Positions 56,797-64,000 of a DNA stretch of 64,000 bases are shown here, one piece after another. Origin of the DNA: Linnemannia elongata (lineage: Eukaryota; Mortierellomycota; Mortierellomycetes; Mortierellales; Mortierellaceae); contig JAXBDG010000010.1 in NCBI GenBank assembly GCA_036320915.1, forward strand, positions 1,984,001 through 2,048,000. Reading direction: 5' to 3'. Below the pieces are notes generated by a model. The model was not told the DNA's origin. It did not search any database and saw only the letters and a program-made list of their open reading frames with translations. The position numbers and the translations under genes were made by a program. Each line of letters opens with the position of its first letter. Position 1 is the first letter of the stretch.

Positions 56797-57848
56797 ACCG
56801 CAACTGTGAACATACTCTCCGGACGGACAGCAACTCATTACTGGCAGTCGACACGCGCCTATGCGACAACTCAACGCGGATTCGGGAGATGTAGCCTTCG
56901 TTTTTCCCAATCACCTGCTCAATACAAATTGTATTGCATTCTCCCCAGACGGGCTCCAGATAGCCATCGGTGACAGTGAGCAAGACGTGACTATATGGAA
57001 CGTTGAATTCCGTGCTGCCACTTTTGTGCTTAGTGGACACACTTTTGGCGTGAGTTCTATGGCCTTCTCACCTTGCGGTCGCTGGCTTGCTTGCGGAGGT
57101 AGGGACAGCACGGTGCAGCTTTGGGATACTCGTTCAATAGCAGCAGGTCGCGTTCTGAATTGTCACGCGGGATGGGTACGGAGTGTTGAGTTTTCTCCGG
57201 ATGGTCGCTGGATTGCATTGGCATGCGAAGAGGGAAAGGTCTTACTCTGGGAGGTCAGCACTGGCGAGCTCAAGGCGGAAAAGACGATTGATATTGTTCG
57301 GTTCAAAGAGAATGGTGTCGCCTATAAGCTCGGCTGTCCCCAGGTCGCCTCTTGCCACCGAGACGGAACTATTCGACTATGGGACGACGACCAGCAACTC
57401 CAAGGTTTCCAATATATCTTGAAGCAGGACGAGGAGAGCTACAAGTTTGCATTTTCATTCTGTGGCCAGTGGGTAGCAACAACGCACAGCACTTGTGTTC
57501 GACTATGGAGGCTGCCATCCCCGGATCAGGACCAGGAGGCGTTTCCGCTGCAGGACCAGGATTATGTGTCAGTCATCGGGGGGATTTACGGCAGGTGTTG
57601 GGAGTGTTGTTTGGAGGCCCAACAAGTTGGAGTTTGCAACGACAAGTTATGAAGGGTCGATCCGCGCCTGGCGGGTGGTGGAGGACAATGATGGGTTAGG
57701 AAGAGTGTCTGTTCGTCTGTTGTGGTCTTTTGGACCTGCCCCTCTTTTCACCTCTGGTGCCGTCCTCAATGATGTTGTCGGTCTCAGTCCAATCAATCGC
57801 AAGTTGCTCGAGCAGCGCGGCGCTACTGGATCGTCGCCAGCCAACTAG
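56797..57848 (+). pseudogene. truncated WD40 C-terminus of NACHT gene
   Basis: Collinear with about 62155-63202, the last six to seven WD40 repeats and C-terminal module of the gene at 59342. The nucleotide match begins near actctccggacgg and ends at the stop codon. A frame from 56861 (MRQLNADSGDV and onward, 263 residues) keeps repeats such as VSSMAFSPCGRWLACGGRDS. At the G run near 57577-57582 there is one extra base relative to the intact gene, so that frame ends early. The matching C-terminal part (WRPNKLEFATTSYEGSIRAW to GLSPINRKLLEQRGATGS) continues in the next frame to 57848. NACHT and pentapeptide parts are absent. A short truncated WD40 protein could still be made. Confidence 0.88.
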
Positions 57849-59341
57849 TGCAACCTACCAAGTTTCGTCTCCTACTGTCGGTAATTTAAAGCTGCCTTCT
57901 TGTTGATATTGTATTATGCTTGTCCGCGTACACCCGGGTGTGCATGGGCGGAAAGAAAGAAATGTTTATAATGAGGCGAGCAGACGTGCAGAGGATAGGA
58001 CCCTGGCATAAAGGCGAGAGGCAAAGAAAGGACCTTGCGACCTTATGTAAGACCGACTTTCAGGATCTCGTTTTGGTCGAAAACTTTGTTTCTGTATAGA
58101 TCTATCGATCACTATGGCTCTTTCAGGAACAACTAGTTGCAACTCTTGGTCTCACTTCGCTGTGATGGTTTTGAAATCAGAAACCCTTGGGCTGATCGAC
58201 CTGGCAACGGTCTTCAATGCTCTATCTATTGCAATACCAGCTCCGCCCTCTCGTTCTCTCCCTCTTTTGAGCGGGGTGGGCGTTGCACCTGTGATCTTTT
58301 CCATTTGCTTTTTCCAAGGAGACGATTCGCCCAACTCTGACCGGCCACTGGCAACCTTCCCAACGGATGCCACTGTCCACTCCTTCGTAAGAATAGCGTA
58401 TTCCTTCTCTTCTTTATGCATTGGACATGCAAACCTACAAAGAGAGAAACGGAAGAAAGATCACTGGGGTTAGACTTGAGTACACCCACATCGTATGAGA
58501 GACCACAATGGTGAAAAAGGGGCAAATCGGGTTTAATGGCTCAAGAAGTAGATATGTCGTTTCGCGAGCTGTGTTGAGCTGACCTCTAGTGTTACGATGT
58601 TGACCTTCTCCGAAGGCCACGTCGTAGAAGGTTAATGTCCAGGTCGTATCCACTCGGATGCAAGAGTTACTGTTGATTTGAATTAAGGATGTGCATTTTG
58701 TTGGCTCTACCAGCAACGAAGAAACATTCGCATTAAAAAATAAAGGTTAATAAGGCGGTACAAACGCCCAATAGCCTTGGAATGAGAAAGTGGACTGAGA
58801 GCATGCATCATGCATTGACCTTTTGCAATGCTAAATTGACCCACACGGCCTAGATCATGCCTATTGTCTTTGTAGTCCTCAGCCACTAGACCAGAGAGAA
58901 ATTGGCAAAAGTCTTAACGATGCTTCTCGCCGACCATCTTCAACATCATCTCATCAACTTCCTGTTGAAACATCCTTGCAATTCGCTATACTCTCGCTTC
59001 CTTTTTACATTCCGTTGCATCACCAATAAACACCCAACTACAGGTAAAAGGCATAGGGTTGACAACAATAACAAAGGAATGCCACTTCTATGTCTTCTCT
59101 TCTATGGGCCACACCTAACGCATAAAGCACCTCGTCGACAAACTACCTAGGTTCAATTGCACTCTGCCTAGTCGTCTATCCCTTCACAGCTCGGCATTCG
59201 CCTCAGCAACTCAACAACTCAACATCCCCTCAAGGTGAGGGACAATATCGATCCTAGAGAATATTTAATTTATCGATAATTACCAGTGAAGATGCTAACT
59301 AACCCAGCGTCTCCACCTCGTTTGTCTCCTATAGCTTGATC
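57849..59341. other. promoter side of second NACHT gene
   Basis: No supported gene. Frames on both strands at 58.1-58.5 kb lack domains. The right end holds the leader and 5' UTR intron of the second NACHT gene. Confidence 0.5.
59235..59334 (+). other. 5' UTR intron of second NACHT gene
   Basis: Donor tcaag/gtgagg and acceptor tcctatag/cttgatc, 100 nt, ending 7 nt before the start codon. The position parallels the intron upstream of the first NACHT gene. Predicted by splice motifs only. Confidence 0.6.
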
Positions 59342-62300
59342 ATGTCGTCTTCGTCGCCTCAGGGCAACCCACCACCTCCGCACTTCAATTCTGCCGACCC
59401 TTCGTTCATCAAACACTTGCAATCGACCAATGATGGCAAGCGCAACCTCTCACAGCTCGAACGGCAGACAAAGTTTGGACGCAGGACGTCAAAGACAGGG
59501 GACATTTCTGCTGCTGTGCACGAAGCGTCATCTAATGGCATCATGTATCCAGGATCATCTACTTTGAGCACTCTTTCATCACCCGCCGTCTCTTCTCCAC
59601 CGCCTAACCATTTCCAGGAGACCCCAACGATCGAGCAGGCCATCCTCGCCCTGAGGACGCATAGGCTTGCCGAGTACCGGCAGGAGGTCTACATCGCCCC
59701 ATTGGCCAAACCCAATCTCCAAGCACCTGATACCGATGTGTTTCCTCTAATGGATAAGGTCGGAGAGTTTCTAGCTGGCAACAGGCACGTCATGCTGATT
59801 CTTGGCGATTCTGGGGCTGGCAAGTCGACATTTAACCGACATCTGGAGAACCAACTTTGGCGGGGTTACAAGGCTGGAGACCGCATCCCACTCTTCATCA
59901 ACCTCCCAGCACTTGATCGACCGGACAAGACGCTGGTTGCCGAGCAATTAGCGACACTCGATTTTACAGAGAATCAGATCTACGAGCTGAAGCGAACGCG
60001 CCGGCTCCTCTTGATCTGTGATGGCTACGACGAGAGCCAGCTCACCGCCAATATTCACGACTCAAACAGCTTCAACACCTCTGGAAAGTGGAATGTCAAA
60101 CTTGTCATTAGTTGCAGGAGCCAGTATCTTGGCCAGGACTACCGCGATCAGTTCGTTCCCCATGGAGGTGGTCACTACAACAGGCCTGGCGTCGATCTGT
60201 TCCAAGAGGCTGTCATCGCTCCATTTTCGACAGAGCAGATCAAGGACTACGTCGAGCAATATGTTCCTCTCGAGCCAAGGACCTGGCGCACGGAAGACTA
60301 TATGGACAAACTGACGACCATCCCTAATCTCATGGACCTGGTCAAGAATCCGTTCCTGCTCTCACTCGCGCTAGAGGCACTGCCTGGGATCGTTGAGGGC
60401 AAGCAGGATCTGTCGATTATCAAGATCACTCGCGCTCAGCTTTACGACACATTTGTGGAGTACTGGAGCGATGTCAACAAACGACGACTTCAGAGCAACA
60501 CGTTGTCCACGGAGGATCGTGCCGTCCTAGATGACCTTTTGGATGCGGGGTTTACTTCGGCAAGCATGGAATATTCTACACGGCTAGCGCTGGCAATCTT
60601 TGAGAAGCAGGATGGAAACCCGATTGTCCAGTACGTTCACTACAAGGACAAGAACACGTGGAGAGCCCAGTTCTTTGGAAAGGAACCGGAAGTCCGACTC
60701 CTACGAGACTCGAGCCCTTTGACCCGCACCGGCAACTTCCACCGCTTCCTTCATCGGTCCATGCTTGAGTATTTTTTTTCGCGTGCCATCTTTGACCCTA
60801 GCAGCCAAGGCGGCGATGATGAATCGACCCCCCAGACGAATCGTATCTCGCCCGATGACCACTTGTTCGACACCAGCAACCCTTTGTTCACGCACAACCT
60901 ACTTGCCGAGCCTTCTGTGATCCAGTTCTTGAGAGATCGCGTAAAGCAGAGTACCAGGTTCAAACAGTATTTCCTGTCAGTCGTCGAGTTTTCCAAGTCG
61001 AACACCCAAGCGAGCCAAGCTGCGGCTAACGCCATTACGATCCTTGTCCGGGCCGGTGTGCAATTTCATGGAGCCGACCTTCGAGGCATTCGCATTCCAG
61101 GAGCAGATCTCACTGGTGGGCTGTTCGACTCGGCACAACTACAGAATGCCGACTTAGCAGGTGCCAATCTCTCCAAGGCATGGATTCGACAGGTAGATCT
61201 CAGCAGAGCGTGTATGACTGGAACTCGGTTTGGAGAGCTGCCGTACTTGGAGGAGCAGGATGAAGTCTTGTCATGCGCTTTTTCACCAGACGGCAAGTAT
61301 CTCGCGGCAGGTCTGAACAACGGCAACGTTAGCATCTACGACACTGCAACTTGGACAAGGATTCAGTTGTTACAAGGGCACCAAGACCGCGTTACAAGTC
61401 TTGCTTACTCGCCGAACAGCCAACAACTACTCTCTGGCAGCGACGACAAAACAGCACGGCTTTGGAACAGCGAGACTGGATCAACCAATCTCATCATGGA
61501 TGGACACTCAGGCAAGGTGAGGGGGGTGGCATTCTCTCCAACAGGCCAGCAGGTTGCATCGGCCAGTGACGACAAGTCGGTGAGACTCTGGAACCTTCAT
61601 ACCGGTATTTCCGTTTTCGTTTTGACCGACAGCGCCGACAATGTTACCAGCATTGCCTATTCGCCCAATGGGAACAACATTGCTTCCTCCAGCTTGGATG
61701 GAACGATCCGAATATTCGACACACTTACCGGATTGCCTCTGCTGGAGTCTTGTAAGGATGGCGATTCGATTATGTGTCTGGCATTTTCACTTGACGGCCG
61801 GCTAATTATTACAGGCTCTTATCAAGGACGGATACAGTTGTGGGAGGTAACATCCACCATCCGAGAGTGCGGACGAATTTGGAAGGCACACGCGGAGACA
61901 ATCGCAAGTATTGCCTTTTCTCCCGACGACCGATGGATCGCCTCCTCCAGTGATGATTCTACAGTGAAGCTGTGGGATTCTGGTTCCGGCTTACTTGTCT
62001 CGTCATATATAAACCATGTGGACGTTGTCAGCTGCGTTCGGTTTTCACCAAATGGCTCGCATATCGCTTCAGCTAGCCACGATTCGACTCTGCGGTTGTG
62101 GGAGGTGAACTCTACAAACCTAGGGCACGACTCTTATGAATCACCAGACCCACAGACGTGTGCGACATACTCTCCGGACGGACGGCAGCTCATCGCTGGT
62201 GGTCTACGGAGACCCATGAAACAACTCAACGCGGATTCAGGAGACGTCGACTTTGTTTTCCCTGACCACCTGTGCTATACGAAATGCATTACGTTCTCCC

Positions 62301-63202
62301 CAGATGGTCTTCAATTAGCCATCGGCGGCTATAAGCAGGAAGTGACACTTTGGAGCGTCGAATCCCGCGCTGCCTCCTTTGTGCTTAGTGGGCACATGTC
62401 TGGCATGTATTCTGTGGCTTTCTCACCTTGCGGTCGCTGGCTTGCTTCTGGCAGTGAGGACATGACGGTGCGGCTTTGGGATACCCGTTCAGGAGCAGCC
62501 GGCCATGTACTTATTGGCCATAAGGGAGAAGTACAGAGTGTTGCTTTTTCTCCGGATGGTCGCTGGATTGCATCGGTATGCGGGGAGGGAAATGTCTTAC
62601 TCTGGGAGAGCGGTACTGGCGAGCTCAAGGCGGAGAAGACGATCGATGTCGGTCCTTATACACGGAATGTTGTCGCTTATAAGCCCGACTGTCTCCAGGT
62701 GGTCTCCTGGCACGGCGATGGAAACATTCGATTGTGGGACGTCGATCGACAACTTCAAGGTTTCCGATATATCTTGAAGCAGGACCATTACAGCAACAAA
62801 TTTGTGTTCTCATCCTGCGGCCAGTGGGTAGCAACAACACACAGTATCATCGTTCGACTATGGAGGCTGCCATCCTCGGATCAGGATCTGCAGGCGTTAC
62901 CGCTGCAGGATCAGGATTGTGTGTCAGTCATTGAAGGGTTCGCGGGTTACGTTGTGGACGTTACTTGGAGACCCAACAAATTGGAGTTTGCGACCGCAAG
63001 TGTTGAAGGATCAATCCGTGCCTGGCGGGTGGTGGAGGACAAGGACGGGTCAGGAAGAGTGTCTGTTGAGTTGATGTGGTCTTCTGGGCCTGCTGGGCTA
63101 GTCGCCTCTGGTGCTGTCCTCAATGATGTTGTCGGTCTCAGTGCGATGAATCACAGGTTGCTCCAACAGAGCGGCGCTACTGGATCGGGTTCATCCAACT
63201 AG
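59342..63202 (+). CDS. NACHT-pentapeptide-WD40 STAND NTPase, short form
   Basis: NLR-like NTPase encoded by a single coding exon, 1286 residues. The N-terminal 110 residues are Ser/Pro/Asn-rich and disordered, unlike the 600-residue helical N-terminus of the neighbour. The join segment AEYRQEVYIAPLAKPNLQAP resembles VYVPPLAKTHLQAS in the long form. NACHT core: Walker A LILGDSGAGKSTFNRH at about 153, Walker B LLLICDGYDES at about 222, and sensor LVISCRSQYLGQDYRD. The helical part ends HRSMLEYFFSRAIFDP. Pentapeptides lie at about 570-630 (GADLRGIRIPGADLTGG, LQNADLAGANLSKAW). Fourteen WD40 repeats at about 641-1235 could form two seven-bladed propellers; repeat 8 (around RRPMKQLNADSGD) is irregular. 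The C-terminal module reads LMWSSGPAGLVASGAVLNDV and GLSAMNHRLLQQSGATGS. The first ATG in frame with the conserved protein is at 59342. Immune or allorecognition role is inferred. Confidence 0.92.
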   Translation: MSSSSPQGNPPPPHFNSADPSFIKHLQSTNDGKRNLSQLERQTKFGRRTSKTGDISAAVHEASSNGIMYPGSSTLSTLSSPAVSSPPPNHFQETPTIEQAILALRTHRLAEYRQEVYIAPLAKPNLQAPDTDVFPLMDKVGEFLAGNRHVMLILGDSGAGKSTFNRHLENQLWRGYKAGDRIPLFINLPALDRPDKTLVAEQLATLDFTENQIYELKRTRRLLLICDGYDESQLTANIHDSNSFNTSGKWNVKLVISCRSQYLGQDYRDQFVPHGGGHYNRPGVDLFQEAVIAPFSTEQIKDYVEQYVPLEPRTWRTEDYMDKLTTIPNLMDLVKNPFLLSLALEALPGIVEGKQDLSIIKITRAQLYDTFVEYWSDVNKRRLQSNTLSTEDRAVLDDLLDAGFTSASMEYSTRLALAIFEKQDGNPIVQYVHYKDKNTWRAQFFGKEPEVRLLRDSSPLTRTGNFHRFLHRSMLEYFFSRAIFDPSSQGGDDESTPQTNRISPDDHLFDTSNPLFTHNLLAEPSVIQFLRDRVKQSTRFKQYFLSVVEFSKSNTQASQAAANAITILVRAGVQFHGADLRGIRIPGADLTGGLFDSAQLQNADLAGANLSKAWIRQVDLSRACMTGTRFGELPYLEEQDEVLSCAFSPDGKYLAAGLNNGNVSIYDTATWTRIQLLQGHQDRVTSLAYSPNSQQLLSGSDDKTARLWNSETGSTNLIMDGHSGKVRGVAFSPTGQQVASASDDKSVRLWNLHTGISVFVLTDSADNVTSIAYSPNGNNIASSSLDGTIRIFDTLTGLPLLESCKDGDSIMCLAFSLDGRLIITGSYQGRIQLWEVTSTIRECGRIWKAHAETIASIAFSPDDRWIASSSDDSTVKLWDSGSGLLVSSYINHVDVVSCVRFSPNGSHIASASHDSTLRLWEVNSTNLGHDSYESPDPQTCATYSPDGRQLIAGGLRRPMKQLNADSGDVDFVFPDHLCYTKCITFSPDGLQLAIGGYKQEVTLWSVESRAASFVLSGHMSGMYSVAFSPCGRWLASGSEDMTVRLWDTRSGAAGHVLIGHKGEVQSVAFSPDGRWIASVCGEGNVLLWESGTGELKAEKTIDVGPYTRNVVAYKPDCLQVVSWHGDGNIRLWDVDRQLQGFRYILKQDHYSNKFVFSSCGQWVATTHSIIVRLWRLPSSDQDLQALPLQDQDCVSVIEGFAGYVVDVTWRPNKLEFATASVEGSIRAWRVVEDKDGSGRVSVELMWSSGPAGLVASGAVLNDVVGLSAMNHRLLQQSGATGSGSSN

Positions 63203-64000
63203 AAAAGCTCAGTCGATACTCCTTGGCATTTCCATAGCGTTTTTTATTAAATACTTCTTAATACACTGCTGACCCTATCCCTTTGTCTTGTGGATCTTTT
63301 TCTCGATGTACTGCCAAAGATGAAGTTAAAGAGCGAGGAAATAAAGAACATGGCAAGAGAGAATACGAGGGGTGAAAGAAGATGAGGCATAGCAAAAAAA
63401 AATGGGGCATACGCGCAAACACGAACTTGTTTAGTTCACGACGACCACATTCCAAGGAGTCGATGCGCCTCAACGGCAAAGACCTGGTTCTCACGCCTCT
63501 CCTATACCACCTACTACAGCCGCTCCTCCATCCACGCGTGTTCGTGATACGCGCTCTCTTCTGAATAAACAAATTTGCTCGACTCAACCCTCCTCAGGTG
63601 CGAAAGCGACGCACGCTGAACCCAGACGCCTGTGAAAAGTAGAACCCTCACTCGACAACCTCGCGTTGTGAAGCCATGGACGATAGAATAACTGCTTCGC
63701 TAAGGATGGGTATTGGGTCGACAATGTGGTGCGGTCCGGAACTGAGTTGGGAGAGCTTCTTGGGTCGCGCCAATCGGGATCAGATGTGAGATTTGTTGTT
63801 GCTCCGGTGTTGGTGTCTCGTCTTCAGGGATCGATCCCCTCCTCGTCTCCCTCTGGTATGAACCTGCAGCCGCCTGTTAGAATCCGATCTTAAATTTGTA
63901 CATGCTCCCGAGCTGTCTCCTTTCGAGACGAGACCTGGATCTCAGTATCCAAACTCATTGATCCCCAAACAAGTTCACTCCTGCCTATTAATAATATCCT
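63203..64000. other. right edge, no supported gene
   Basis: 3' flank of the second NACHT gene and unassigned sequence. A 109-residue minus-strand frame (63258-63587) has no domain and is not called. Confidence 0.5.

Noticed and set aside
58114..58525. Frames of 89-119 residues on both strands
   Set aside because: No domain on either strand and they overlap each other.

Overview
The window is a nuclear DNA segment from an early-diverging fungus, most likely a Mortierellaceae-type soil fungus. This is an inference. It rests on short spliceosomal introns, tiny first coding exons, a chitin deacetylase, an F-box/leucine-rich family gene, and above all the NACHT-pentapeptide-WD40 proteins, an architecture I associate with that group. 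There are no operons, ribosome binding sites or CRISPR arrays, and I could not support any tRNA gene.

The left part (about 1-39 kb) is ordinary genic sequence. In order it holds cytosolic ribosomal protein uS9 (RPS16, minus), a divergently transcribed mitochondrial Tim44-like-domain protein (plus), a DHA2-type MFS transporter (minus), ribosomal protein eL13 (RPL13, minus) and a Pho84-like phosphate:proton symporter (minus). A gene-poor gap of about 5 kb follows. Then come a small secreted Kre9/Knh1-like protein (plus), an F-box protein (plus), a GPI-anchored chitin deacetylase (plus), a PPP4R1-like HEAT-repeat regulatory subunit of protein phosphatase 4 (minus, seven exons), a membrane-anchored coiled-coil protein of unknown function (minus) and ribosome anti-association factor eIF6/TIF6 (minus). 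The reconstructed spliced products close in frame, and the uS9 and eIF6 models give 143 and 245 residues, the usual lengths. Three of these genes (uS9, eL13, eIF6) serve cytosolic ribosome biogenesis or function.

The middle part (about 39.5-49 kb) is repeat-rich and decayed. It contains an F-box-like pseudogene, degenerate direct repeats and an orphan exon-like fragment. Two antisense fragments of 28S rRNA are each paired with one copy of a duplicated 0.6 kb sequence, in opposite order. Between them lie a relic Tc1/mariner-like DDE transposase and an intact two-exon gene for a 79-residue six-cysteine secreted protein. A dynamin-like C-terminal relic follows.

The right part (49-63.2 kb) is a fungal NLR-like cluster. 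It has two intact STAND receptor-like genes of 2019 and 1286 residues, both with NACHT, pentapeptide and WD40 propeller segments and a shared short C-terminal module. Between them sits a truncated, frameshifted copy of the WD40 C-terminus. The two genes have different N-terminal regions and both carry an intron just upstream of the start codon. A role in non-self recognition or innate immunity is inferred from family knowledge only. This cluster and the neighbouring rDNA-derived repeat structure are the most noteworthy parts of the window.
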